Below are positions 47,328 to 57,492 of a stretch of DNA of 64,000 nt, piece after piece (position 1 is the stretch's first letter; each line of letters opens with the position of its first letter). The notes under the pieces are model-generated. The model was not told the origin of the DNA, ran no database searches, and saw only the letters and a list, made by a program, of their open reading frames with translations. Origin of the DNA: Atrina japonica (taxonomy: Eukaryota; Mollusca; Bivalvia; Pterioida; Pinnidae). The stretch is from assembly GCA_030159075.1 (NCBI GenBank), contig BROG01000141.1:124001-188000 (forward strand), read 5' to 3'. The position numbers and the translations under genes were made by a program.

Positions 47328-48015
47328 AGTAGTAATAGGCAGCTCCATGGTGTGCCATTTGAATTTTGCCGCCAGGGGGCGCTTTTTAACGGTTTTTGAT
47401 GACGTCATCAGAATACTGGCTTCTGATTGGTCAATTCAAATGCACGCCATGGAGCCGCCTGTGACGTCATACCGGAAGTGCGTCATACCGGAAGTGAGGT
47501 CATACCGGGAAGTGCGTCATACCGGTGTAGTGAGGTCATGTTGTCATGGCAATGGAAAGGAGAAAGATGAGCCAATCGTTGAGTTTGGGGGCGTGTCTAT
47601 GACCGGGAAGTGGAAGGTTGTTGGGGCGGCCATCTTGGCTAAGGAGCCAATGAAGCCTTCGTTTACAAGAGGTTGGGGTCACGAGAATTTCACGAGAAGT
47701 CAACGGGTAAGAGAGAGAAGTTGGGTTTTTCCAGTTTTGAGCTGAGAGTGAATCTATTTTTTAGAAACGAAACTTTGGGTTTTTCCAGTTTTGAGCTGAG
47801 AGTGAATCCTATTTTTAGAACCGAAACTTTGGGTTTGTGAAACTAGTAGTTGGTGGCGCCACCGTCGTTTGAGAGTTTGTGTATCATGCGCATGTGCGAG
47901 AAACGGTAGGCCGAGCCCGTCACTGTTAGTCGTCCCAAGAGTCCTGTTTTCAAGTGCGCAAGCGCGAGAAGCGGTAGGCCGATCTCGACTCAAGCTTTGT
48001 ACTAAGACTTGTAGA
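47328..48015 (+). repeat. Left terminal inverted repeat of the Polinton
   Basis: Matches the complement of 59331-59986 with small indels. In order from the end it contains: an internal palindrome (47337-47463), a CTCF-like CCGCCAGGGGGCGC (47369-47382), TGATGACGTCATCA (47397-47410), three to four ACCGGAAGTG-like ETS motifs (about 47470-47520), a GGCCATCTTGG motif, and a 55-bp unit present twice (about 47722-47830). Confidence 0.92.
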
Positions 48016-48194
48016 GTATAATGTATAGTGAATGGGTCTTTAAGGTCTAGAGTGAATGAACATTGATTAGATGATGGGGTATTTCCCTGATACCATAAAT
48101 TAAGTGATAAGTAATGAAAACCTTATTCACGTTGCTAGGTTACCTAATTTTTTCTGAGATTATTGTTTGTACATGTTTCATACGATAAACACTA

Positions 48195-48700
48195 AACCTA
48201 TGGTAATAAAAATTCAAACACTCACCCTATGCTGGTAGTGGTTTTTTTCTGACGATGTTGACTTCTTCGAGCTCCGGGATCCCCAAATGAGCTCTCAGAG
48301 GTCTAACTGAACCTATGCTCTAGTCATGTGACTTTTTTTGAGATAATTCTATTTTTAGTGCATGGAAAATAATCTAGCCCCTATCTAATAAAAAATGAAT
48401 TCACTCACCCTATGCTGGTAGTGGTTTTCTGAGCGATGTTGACTCTTCGAGCTTTGGATCGCAAATGAGCTCTCAGAGGTCTAACTGAACCTATACTCTA
48501 GTCATGTGACTTTTTTTGAGATAATTCTATTTTAGTGCATGGAAAACAATTTGGTCTGATCCAATAAAAAATGAAACACTCACCCTATGCTGATAGTAGT
48601 GGATTTTTCTTATGATGTTACACACCCGAGCTTCGGATCTCAAATGAGTTTTCACAGGCTGAACTGAACCTCTCTCTAGTCACATGACTTACTATATTTA
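48195..48700 (-). repeat. Three copies of a 180-bp subterminal module in the Polinton
   Basis: Three related units (about 48200-48340, 48395-48530, 48570-48700). On the minus strand each reads GGTTCAGTT, then (G)AGCTCATTTG-like sequence, then AGCATAGGGTGAGTG. A fourth diverged copy in the opposite orientation is at about 58330-58470. No ORF is present. The TCAGT and GGTGAGTG parts look like an initiator and a 5' splice site, but this is inference. Confidence 0.75.
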
Positions 48701-49203
48701 GAGACTTTTATCTAATGAAGTGAATACATCATAACAAAAACATCTCATATAGTTTTGTGATACTATTACTCCGTCTCATAGTTTCTCAATGGTGTTTTTA
48801 CACCCTATAACTTTTGTACCTTTGTGTCTACTTTTGTACTAGTACTATGCTTACACTATAGGTGTACACCTTATACCCAGATAAAATACATAAACAACAA
48901 AAATAATTTTGTTTTATGTTTTAATGTTTTTAATTTTCCCCATGAAAAAAGGAAATCAAACTGTATTTTCGCAGAGGGTTAGGGGCTTATCCCTCTGGAA
49001 AATGTACAATAATTGAAAGAAAAAAACTTAAACTGTCACTTCATTATGGAGTGACGGGGTGCCAGTTCCATCAAACGATACACCGTATCCCAAAGTCGGC
49101 TTCGGTCTGCTTTCTTGTGTGCCATTTGAGTAGCTCTCCAATCTGGGCAGTAGAATTTCTGTTTGTAGACGTCCTCTAAATGCTTTAGGAATACTGGATT
49201 TCT

Positions 49204-49506
49204 CTAAACTTTCTTCGAATTTTTCAAAATGTTCATTTCGTTCACCGTGTCTAGAGCCTCGTCAAAGTAGTGAAACATCATTGTGCCGTCATCATACATC
49301 ATCAGGCAGGAATGTTGCTTTTGACTCGGATGATCAATCTCACAACCGTAACATTGAGTGTTGGCTACTTCGTACATCTTGTTTAATATGGCTTCTGCGT
49401 ACACCATGTGCCATTGACTATCAATGGATTGACTGTAGCTCTGTTCCATGTTGTGGTTGATGTTGACGAAAATAACTAGTGTAGTGGTCCACAAGCAAAA
49501 ATTCAT
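49204..49506 (-). CDS. Polinton small Cys/His protein (100 aa, intact)
   Basis: An intact ORF with the motif CYGCEIDHPSQKQHSCLM (residues 52-69), a CxxC...H...HxC arrangement that could bind zinc. I associate C-x-GC-x-HPSQ-x-H-C proteins with Polintons but cannot give a function. The first 19 residues are hydrophobic (MNFCLWTTTLVIFVNIN), so translation may start there (signal anchor) or at the Met at residue 20. It is the last minus-strand gene before the left TIR. TATTAAAA and a TTCAGAC lie just upstream. Confidence 0.7.
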   Translation of the reverse strand: MNFCLWTTTLVIFVNINHNMEQSYSQSIDSQWHMVYAEAILNKMYEVANTQCYGCEIDHPSQKQHSCLMMYDDGTMMFHYFDEALDTVNEMNILKNSKKV

Positions 49507-49976
49507 TGGTCCGTTTCAAGTCTGAACTGCAGTTTTAATAGCTGAGTGAAATCACGTGACATCCCATCTAATGTATTTTTAGTTGCTTGTACACAATTGT
49601 CTCTCGATCATGTCACGGGTTTATACCGTAGATCTCCCAATAGATAGGATTTTGACGTAATGCACTTACATCTTCTGTAAAGGTTTCTAATACACATAAG
49701 CGGTCTGCCGTAAAATATCATCATCAAACATATGATACACAATCCCTATAAAATGTCCAGGTGTTTTCACACCACGTACATAATATTCCAATCAGGAGTA
49801 CATCGTATCTGATGTTTCATTTTTTCTGCGTAATAGAGAACAGCAGATCATCCATACAGTTTGCCAATCATGATTTCTCTCTGTGTGCACTTGATGGGAT
49901 GTCAGTCTATGTCATACCCATCAGGTCACGTGATCCCATGAATCGTATCTCTGTACTCGCTTCCCATTTCCTATAT

Positions 49977-50215
49977 TTTTTCTCTCTCTCTTCCTCTTAT
50001 TTCTTTTCTCTCATTTCTTTCTCTTTCTTCTCTCTCTCTCTCCACATGTTCACCTTTCTCTCATTTCTTTTCTCTCTCTCTCCACATGTTCACCTTTCTC
50101 TCATTTCTTTTCTCTCTCTCTCTCCACATGTTCACTTTTCTCTCATTTCTTTTCTCTCTCTCTCTCTCCACATGTTCACCTTTCTCTTATTTTTTTGTTT
50201 TCTCTCTCATGCACA
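49977..50215 (+). repeat. CT-rich minisatellite, about 46-50-bp units, inside the Polinton
   Basis: Four units of TCTCTCTCTCCACATGTTCA followed by CCTTTCTCTCATTTCTTTT-like sequence. The 167-codon open frame across it is a repeat artefact. It occupies the gap between the Cys/His gene and the protease gene. Confidence 0.85.
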
Positions 50216-50475
50216 CCCGAACCTTTTCTTTTTTACTTTATATTGTTTTTTAACTCATCAATAAAAAACATTTTATATTCACTCAACATTTTATTACCCC
50301 GCTCAAACTAGAAGTAGTTCATAGAGGATTAGGGCCGTCCTCTAAGACCTACGTACAGTGAATAATAATAAAATAAAAATAAACAACAAAGAGTTTTATT
50401 ACGTCTCACTACTACGGTTGATCTTGCCCACAAACAGCGCGGAGCAAAAGAACGTCAGCTTTTGTCCTAGATCGG

Positions 50476-51086
50476 TCAGGTTCGGAATTCCTTGACGTAA
50501 TTAAACCCATACTTGTCGTGACTGACAGGACTGATACACGGGTTGAAATTTAGTACAGGTACGCGATATTGCTCTCTAAACCATCTCCAAACAAAACGAT
50601 CGTTTAGTAAAGGATCAATGTTTCTTCTTCTTGGTCTAGGTTGAGGACTTAACGATTGAAATAAAACATGACTAGGGACACCTCGATGTCTTTGACGTAA
50701 ATAATACAACACAGTAATGTCCACAAACTTTTGGTGCGAGGGTGTTGCTATACATCTGATGATTATTAAATCACTCGATCTGCATGGCGTTCATAAACTG
50801 ATAGATATCAAGTCAGGATAGATCCATGGAGGTAGCCCATAAGAGTCAATAACTATTCAGCAGTCTGTTTGACCTGTGAAATGAATGGCAACCACAATGC
50901 TCTCCTGGTTGATCGTGAGGATCTGTATTACGATAAATGAATGTTTGCCATAAGGTAGATAGTCCGGTAAAACGTCTCTGGGGTATACTCCGCCGAACGA
51001 AGGGTCCTACATACTAAGGGTACTCTCGTGATAAAATACTATTGAGTTGGGTGTTGATGAGCATTCAAGCCTTGAATACTTTGCAT
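50476..51086 (-). pseudogene. Polinton adenain-like cysteine protease (PRO), frameshifted
   Basis: The region follows the capsid gene and starts at ATG 51086 (MQSIQGLNAHQHPTQ, then a TAG). Across three frames it shows the pieces expected of an adenain/ULP1-type maturation protease: a Gly-Glu-His segment around 50880-50900, VIDSYGLPPWIYPD (Asp region, about 50815-50855), and APKVCGHYCVV with the likely nucleophile Cys near 50715. The C-terminal part DITVLYYLRQRHRGVPSHVL is open to 50476. Expected size is about 200 aa. In adenovirus-like systems this enzyme trims capsid precursors. At least one stop and two frame changes are visible. Confidence 0.72.
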
Positions 51087-51089
51087 GGT

Positions 51090-52424
51090 TTCAATAGTCT
51101 ATAGCCACTTCTCTCTGTTTGTTTGATTTCTAATACGTTATTTCAAATTCTCCATAAGACAATTGCAGTTCACACTCTCGGCTAAAGCTTGAGCAAATTG
51201 AAGTTCGATGCGTAAATTTCCTGTTTTTATCCAGTGTAACTTGCTCTGGATCATTGTCTTGATCAGCTGTCAAATCAAACACCACAAGGTAAACCCTCTT
51301 CTATAGTTGTCAATTGGTCACGGAAGGGGGCCCAGTCTTCTCCTAATCGACCTAATCCTTGATATAAGCTCAAGGTATGAGCGCAAGTTACAAGTTGTTT
51401 TCAAAGTCAGGTTCTTAAAGGACGAGTGCAAAGACTTTCTCCATTGATACTAACATCCACTTTATTGACATTAAAATGTTGAAAATAAAAAGGATTCTTT
51501 GTCGCACCCCCATTGAAAGCGCATTGCTCACCATACCTACTACTATACGTTTTGGCATTTGACCCTTGATACAAATGATCTGTAATCTTTGAACGTGTCC
51601 CAGCAGGAATGGTAAACGTTTTCCCTTCTACACGTCTCAAGGGAAATTTGCAGTACTGGTATTCATCTGTTCGTTCATCTGATTCAGTAAAGTTGCAATG
51701 GGTTTCACTTTACGTACCACTAGATACATTTGTAATATCTTCCAAATAACCTAATTCACCTCCTCCACACATCACAACTTCTATTAAACCTTAGACGTAC
51801 ATCTATACCATTAGGTAGAAATCGTTTTCTGTTCAAACAGATCCAAATGGAGACGATCCATCATATTAAAGGTTTTACTTTCACTGAATACGTTCATGAC
51901 GATCAGCTAATCCTGAGTTTTTCTCGACGACATCATCGGTTTTGAGGATTCAACTTGTCAAATCGTCCAGGTTGATCCTTGTACCATAAACTTGGTAGCA
52001 CAAATCTGATATTTTTAGCGTTTCGTTAGAAAAGGACAGCAACTTTTCGAGATAAGCTCGATAGGGAGTAGGTATCGGGTTCCAGGAGTGATCACTTTTC
52101 CATTTAGATTACAATCGATCTCGGGAAAACAAACTATGCAGCAAATTGTTGACGGGAGTGATTTGAGTATCATTTGCTAGATCAGTTCCATCTTGTTTGA
52201 CGATTTTAGCTTTCTACGTACACATAGGTCGGGTTCAAATCCAAATACATCATCGCCTTGTCCTTTGATTTCAAACTCAATAGGAGCAGATTGTGTATTG
52301 ACACTAGAGATGGGGTAATATTCCCGCCCATCTTCCTTCTTCTAAGGTTACATTGGTGGGAGGGACATTTAAACAACTCTAGTGCTTCACTACTACACTC
52401 ACAGGAATCTTTTTGCATCATCAT
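51090..52424 (-). pseudogene. Polinton major capsid protein (MCP, double jelly-roll type), frameshifted
   Basis: Recognised by [17 protein letters not shown] and [20 protein letters not shown] then DVSINGESL (51407-51640). These match the Polinton capsid family often annotated as F54H12.2-like. The N-terminal part, from a probable ATG near 52424, includes EYYPISSVNTQSAPIEFEIK (about 52250-52310) and KQDGTDLANDTQITPVNNLL (about 52145-52205) in other frames. The C-terminal region is frame-broken between 51090 and 51400. At least five frame changes make it non-functional as read. It would form the trimeric hexon-like unit. Confidence 0.8.
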
Positions 52425-52429
52425 CTTGT

Positions 52430-53000
52430 TAGTCAAATATATCTTGCTCTCATTCCTGACCTGTTTAGATTTACTTGTAGAAGTAGACTGAAAGGACGGC
52501 TCGTTCGTTTCTTTTGATACTACTGTTCGTATGACTCGTTTGTTCCTGTTCGTTTCTTGCCTGCTAAACGAGAAGGACATGAAGAGGGGGCACAAGCTAA
52601 TGTTTTCCTTAGGACCCGTCATTAAGTTGCTCACGGCTTCTTTTTCTCGTTGAAACAAGAGCATTTTTCAATGAACGTTTATTTTGTATCACATCCATAC
52701 CCGTATTCAAAGCAAATTTAGCTATATGAGGAAGTGGCTTTCGTCATGGTAGGTTTGAGAAAGTCTGACCAAATGCCTTTGCCATATTGCATATCGATGC
52801 TCTAGGACTAAATGCTCCTACGAGTGTATTAACGATACTCCTGCAAGTCTTAATGATTGATGATCCCCCCACCTCTCTGAGGAGAGATCAGACCATGAGT
52901 TGTTCTCGTTAACGATTGAGTCAGTTTAGGGAAGAGAAGCCCATAGCCTTTCCCCTTTATGAACGATGAGTGTCATAATGTGTCACTATCAATACAGTCC
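52430..53000 (-). pseudogene. Gly/basic virion-type protein upstream of the capsid gene, broken
   Basis: Pieces in several frames: GKGYGLLFPKL, a GGG run, a hydrophobic/basic segment, KFALNTGMDVIQNK (about 52690-52735), and a basic C-terminal tail just before the capsid ATG. The glycine start, hydrophobic middle and Arg/Lys tail resemble the pX/pVI-like or minor virion proteins that precede MCP in Polintons and adintovirus-like genomes. The name is tentative. Confidence 0.45.
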
Positions 53001-53043
53001 TTAGGAATGGATTCAAACGTGGGAACTTGAAGTCTTTATAGAT

Positions 53044-53220
53044 TCAATGATTTGCTTTGGAAGGTAGTTTCATACTAGGATTAGGCATGATGTACCCCAG
53101 ACATCCACTTAACATAACCATCCAGAACTGACTATTGTCATCTTTCAAAGCCAAATGAACGACGCAAGCTATGATGATAGTAAAGGCAAAGAATGACTTG
53201 AACAAAGAATTCAATTTCAT
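53044..53220 (-). CDS. Polinton small membrane protein (58 aa, intact)
   Basis: An intact ORF from ATG 53220 to TGA 53044, starting MKLNSLFKSFFAFTIIIACV. There are two hydrophobic segments (about residues 9-25 and 32-47) around a short DDNSQ loop, and the C-terminal motif GYIMPNP. Small two-helix proteins ending in G-Y-x-x-PNP sit downstream of the integrase in related elements as I recall them. Function unknown. It is one of the few cargo genes without a lesion. Confidence 0.72.
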   Translation of the reverse strand: MKLNSLFKSFFAFTIIIACVVHLALKDDNSQFWMVMLSGCLGYIMPNPSMKLPSKANH

Positions 53221-53342
53221 TCCGAGGTACTATTTTTCTCCGCACCATTTCCAAGTAGTACTAGGCGTATGACTCACTCTATCGGGTGTTTGCTCGGTGG
53301 GCTCATTGTTAACTCTGATAGACACTCGGCTTACCGAGTCTA

Positions 53343-54413
53343 CTGTCGATCAAGTTGGATTTGGGGATCCATGAATCAAAAGTAGAAGGATATCCTTTCC
53401 AATGTACCTTCACTTCTTCTATAACTCGATTTTTTACTCACACGCCTTTTTTTCTATGATCGAGAATCTCGTCGACTTCATAGACATCATCTGTTTTCAC
53501 AACGGGTTGTAATTCAGATTCGTAAAACGTACCTTCCATCGTTCTTGGTGATGCATCCTGGATGTAATACACATAAGGATAACGATCAGGTACTCGTTTC
53601 TCGACCGTGAACAGTTCGTGGTCCAGTTAGGTAAGTATCCCTTATCAAATGTACGCTTTACTTTACTGATACGTACGCGATCACCTGTATGAAACTTGGG
53701 CAATGGACGGTTTTTAGAAGGGGTACCATATAAGGTCTCCCAGACTTCTAACACATTGGAAGGATTGACTTCTATGGGCATTTCTCTAGATACTACGATG
53801 ATACGATTGATTATAAGCTTGAATTATCTGAGGTAGAACGTCAACATAACGACGTGAACGAGTATGAGTAAAATATCTCCACATGCGAGCTTTTTAGGGT
53901 CCTTTGAAAGCGTTCTACACAATACTAGCTTTTGTTTCTGTATTGTCTGTCGTAAAGAAATGAATATCATGAAACGTATGACGAAATTCACGATTCAAAA
54001 AACTCTTTTCCTTTATCGGATTGTATACGAATAGGACGTCCGCCTTTAGCTTGTTTTAATACTGCCTTGAAACCCTCGTACCATTTCTTTGGCAGATTTA
54101 TTTTTCAAAGGGATGACCCAAGCATAATTAGATAGAACATCAATGACACATAAGAGAAACGTAATACCCATCATTGTGTGTCTTGATGTTGGATACATCC
54201 GCTTAAATCTAATTGCCATTGCTCATCCATATCGGTCACTCTCGTTTGGTTACGAGGAAACTTTCTCTTGATAGATTTATGAAGGCGTATACGTGTCTTG
54301 TTCTTTTTCAACCATTGTTTGACTTCATTTAGAGAAATGGGGTACTTTCGACGTTTCACTTCTCGATAGAGAAGGTTGTACACCTGCATAACACACCCGA
54401 TTAGAAGGATCAT
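53343..54413 (-). pseudogene. Polinton rve-type integrase with C-terminal chromodomain, broken
   Basis: Order on the minus strand: N-terminal VYNLLYREVKRRKYPISLNE, then DMDEQWQLDLSG (first catalytic Asp, about 54200-54215). The core has the second Asp region as FFTTDNTETKAS (about 53935-53970). A C-terminal barrel follows with NPSNVLEVWETLYG and KFHTGDRVRISKVKRTFDKG (53640-53780). The chromodomain reads VYEVDEILDHRKKG then KVHWKGYPSTFDSWIPK (about 53340-53490), with a TGA between. It would catalyse strand transfer producing the 6-bp TSD. Several frameshifts and stops make it inactive as read. Confidence 0.85.
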
Positions 54414-54429
54414 AATTAGATGGATGCTA

Positions 54430-55331
54430 ATTTGGCATTTTGCGAAGATTTTTTAGTTTTGATCCATTCTGGAAGATGAGAACTCTTTTTAGAGATTTTT
54501 TAATGGTAGACCAGGCCGTAGGAGAGTCAATCTTTGCCGAATCCTTCACCATTTTCTGACTAAGGGGTGTCTTTTCAGAATCTTTTATGTCAGTAAAAGG
54601 AAGAGAAGGCCATAGCGTCATAGAACCCTGTGTGTCATCTTCATCATCATTTTTCCAGAGGTTTAGGGGTACTCATAGCCTTTGTTTTTACAATAGGTTG
54701 ATTCATCACTTTGATATAATTAGGGTTTTTACGTATCCAATCACGAGGAACATTCGATTCCACTAATCCTTTTACAAAACTATCAAGTCCCGAGGGTTGA
54801 TACCATTTTCTAGGTTGTCTCCGTAAGGCATCAGTTACGAGATCGACCATATTGGTCCCAGGACGGTCTTTCCTTTGTATTGTATTTGACCGTCTTTTTC
54901 CATGTTAGTACATCAGAATGTTTTCTTGAGATGTTTAAATAACAGAGGGAACTTTTGGTTTTTAATGGAGCAGTGACACTGGATAAAAAAGCTGTCATAA
55001 GATCTTGATCATCAGAAGACATTTCAGTTTTAACATCATCTTTGACTTCTTGACTTTATCTGTTTTTCAGAGACCAAGGTCTCTCTTCTACAGGATGACG
55101 AGCTTGTTGTAGATACGTACGGTATCGATGAAGTTCTTGACCAAACTTGGCTACTACCTTAGCTTCAGGAGTCAAATCATCACGATCTACAATCGTATCT
55201 AATTCATTACCTAAACGCACCGAAGATGCTACTTCAGGTGTATGAGGCAAAGGATTTAAACTTCTTTCTCTCATTGTTTTGAGTTCTTCCATGGTCCTCT
55301 CGGGAACTAAGATCATTTTTCGTGTGCTCAT
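54430..55331 (-). pseudogene. Polinton protein starting MSTRKMILVPE, frameshifted
   Basis: The first 91 residues (55331-55056) are open: MSTRKMILVPERTMEELKTM, then an acidic helical part (LDTIVDRDDLTPEAKVVAKF). The continuation lies in three other frames and includes RRQPRKWYQPSGLDSFVKGL then VESNVPRDWIRKNPNY (54700-54810) and a Lys/Ser-rich tail. Proteins with an N-terminal K-M-x-L-V-P motif and an internal NVP segment are common Polinton cargo; their role is unknown to me. Confidence 0.6.
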
Positions 55332-55334
55332 GGT

Positions 55335-55746
55335 TATAGAATAGATTTTTAAGACAGGAGAAGCTATGGCTTCCTAGTAATGGCGCTAATAAGGGTAAGA
55401 TAGGTAAACACACCACCCTGTTGATTCGTTAGAATTCGACGTCGTTGAGGGGACAGTCAATTGAGGATGAACTAGTTTTCTTAAGGACCCGTTTCTTTAA
55501 ACCCAAGTGCTGTTTCTGGCGTTTTGTTAAAGGAATCACTCTTTTTATGATGTTATACACCACTTCACAAATTTTCATGATCGTATCATCAGGGGCATAC
55601 CGTAAGATCATCTTTTTAAACTCAATAGGGTACTGCTTTTGTCCTAAGACTTTAATCAAAGCAGCATGAGATTCAAGCCCATGCTTACTTTTTCGTAGGT
55701 GCCATGATGTCACTACAACTAAGTATTCTATTAACAAATGACTCAA
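55335..55746 (-). pseudogene. Polinton basic protein with hydrophobic Gly tail
   Basis: 55746-55429 reads LRKSKHGLESHAALIKVLGQ, then YNIIKRVIPLTKRQKQHLGL and KKRVLKKTSS. After a frame change a short NQQGGVFTYL / APLLGSHSF tail leads to the next gene at 55331. The pattern of Lys-rich helical body plus glycine-hydrophobic C-terminus recurs in Polintons; a nucleoprotein-like role is a guess. One frame change is visible near 55430. Confidence 0.55.
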
Positions 55747-55979
55747 TACATGATCTGAGGTAGTTTTATAAACCTATATCAAAATAGGATGTTGAAGTCG
55801 TTGTATGATCTTGAAGTTCTTTACTCGTAGTAAAAAGAGAGCCGACACCATATACATTTTGTAGCTATTCATATATGAAGTAGCCTGTGTCTTAGGCTGA
55901 CTGGTGATGGGAGATCCAAAGGTAGAAGCAAACGAAAGGTAAACGAGTAGACTTTGGAGTAGATGTAACATGTTTGTTC

Positions 55980-56790
55980 AGCTGAGATGATACATCTTTA
56001 GCAGTTAAAGGTTTTGGTAATAAGGGAAATAACAAAGACTGATTGGGAGTATTAGTAGGAGTAGACTTCTTAGGTACATTCAGGGCCTGTAGGACTGCTT
56101 TAGTCTTAGTAATAGAAGGTTGTTTCCGTTGTGTAATTTTGATATTAGGTCTACCAGGAAGACGTATAGGTTGTCCAAAGATAGATGTTGCAGTAGCAGA
56201 AGTTCCTGCTACAGGACTGGTTGTTACAGGTGGAGACGGTATTCGTGTAGGAGTAGCCCTGATTCATTGTATTAGCTTCACGAATCTGTTTCAGATTTAG
56301 TTTTAGAATCAATGGTGGGTTCTTCTTCTTAGGACTCTTCTTCTTCTTAGGACTCTTCTTCTTTTTAGGGCTCTGCTTTCTCTGCTTAGGAACAGGGGGT
56401 GTTTTTTTCTTTTTTAGGTGCAGTGTTCTTCTTGAGACGACTAGCCCACTGTAACAGGGAATCGAATGATTACCCCACCTAAGAACCCTGCCCCTCTCGT
56501 TTTAAGATAGCAGTTTTCTTCTTAGCTTTTTCATCAGCTTTTGGGTCAGCAATGATTTTTAAATGATCAGCATTTCTCTGTATTAACGATCTGTAGGTTT
56601 AGTCACTGGACATGGTACAGACAAAGATTTTTAGCCCCCATACCAAACCATTTCAATAAAGAGGTCTCTACCTAATTCTAACAGTTCTTGACGTCTGACG
56701 GGATCTTTCTCCAATTGTAATTTTCTTAGAGTAGTCACCACGGTTTACTGGTGGCTTTAGGTAAAGGATTCATGATTCTACGTTAACAGG
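55980..56790 (-). pseudogene. Second Polinton basic protein with SPKKKK repeats, broken
   Basis: Pieces in different frames: RKLQLEKDPVRRQELLELGR (about 56670-56735), KIIADPKADEKAKKKTAILK, a short GFLGGVI segment (about 56480-56500), then a run of SPKKKK units (about 56310-56370) and a Ser/Thr/Pro tail. SPKK-type repeats bind AT-rich DNA in histone-like proteins. It shares the basic body plus GFLGG-like segment with the gene at 55335-55746. Function inferred only. Confidence 0.45.
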
Positions 56791-56826
56791 AATACGAGAA
56801 ATGACACCCTAGAGAAAAGTGACTGT

Positions 56827-57492
56827 CTACTTATAAGGTGTATATACAACACTATTCCCTCCCGTAAACCAAGGATGAAACAGATCTGATCTTAATCTTA
56901 GATTATCAGGGGTAGACGATGTGAGATCAATCAAGAGATAACCATGAGGACGATTTGTAGCATCGTGATAAGCATGGTTTAAACCTGGTAGGTCTAATTG
57001 ACGTGATAAGCTGGTCACTTGAGATTTATTCTTAAACAGGACGAGATAATGAGCATTCAGACTTATGGTACGATATTGTTTAGCACGATCAAACAAGTTT
57101 TGAGTGATGTAGATCACACTTGTGTTTCGATGATGAGCTTTACGTGTAAACCATTCTACGATAGAATCGAGAGCTTTACTGCCCATCATATCATCAAAGA
57201 CAAGTAGGTGACGACGAGTTGGATCAGAAACTAAGACTTCGTCATCCTCAGATATATTTTGAACGAAGTGAACTTGATGTATCCCGTTGTAAGATTTCAT
57301 AAGCAGGTTGCCATTCACGATAAAACACCATACAATTTTGTCGGGAGGGGAATGAATCCATTGATCCTTCCATTCTATCAACTGTTTTACAAATACAGAG
57401 TTTTCCCTGATTTGGTAGTCCCGCCACAACCATTGGTTAAATTCATGCTTTAATTGTATCGTATCGGGAGATATGGACTGATAGTAAGCCAT
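56827..57492 (-). CDS. Polinton packaging ATPase (A32/FtsK-HerA type), Walker A out of frame
   Basis: An open frame of 221 aa. Walker B is LLVFDDMM (residues 96-103) and the sensor-like segment SVIYITQNLFDRAKQYRTIS (about 125-144) is typical of the A32-like genome-packaging ATPase. The Walker A loop is not in this frame: the + one frame over 57433-57400 reads MVVAGLPNQGK, so a one-base change near 57400 has displaced it. The C-terminal part (GYLLIDLTSSTPDNLRLRSD) is complete. Expected role: driving DNA into the capsid. As read it is an inactive or frameshifted copy. Confidence 0.8.
   Translation of the reverse strand: MAYYQSISPDTIQLKHEFNQWLWRDYQIRENSVFVKQLIEWKDQWIHSPPDKIVWCFIVNGNLLMKSYNGIHQVHFVQNISEDDEVLVSDPTRRHLLVFDDMMGSKALDSIVEWFTRKAHHRNTSVIYITQNLFDRAKQYRTISLNAHYLVLFKNKSQVTSLSRQLDLPGLNHAYHDATNRPHGYLLIDLTSSTPDNLRLRSDLFHPWFTGGNSVVYTPYK

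Noticed and set aside
47347..47745. 132-codon plus-strand frame in the left TIR
   Set aside because: TIR sequence with palindromes and motif repeats; the matching right TIR does not keep an equivalent open frame.
49761..50264. 167-codon plus-strand open frame rich in F, S and L
   Set aside because: It is the CT-rich minisatellite read through; most of its length is repeat units.
54430..55331. DNA polymerase B fragment
   Set aside because: No DxxSLYP, YGDTD-like or exonuclease motif is seen in the readable parts; the N-terminal MILVPE protein fits better.
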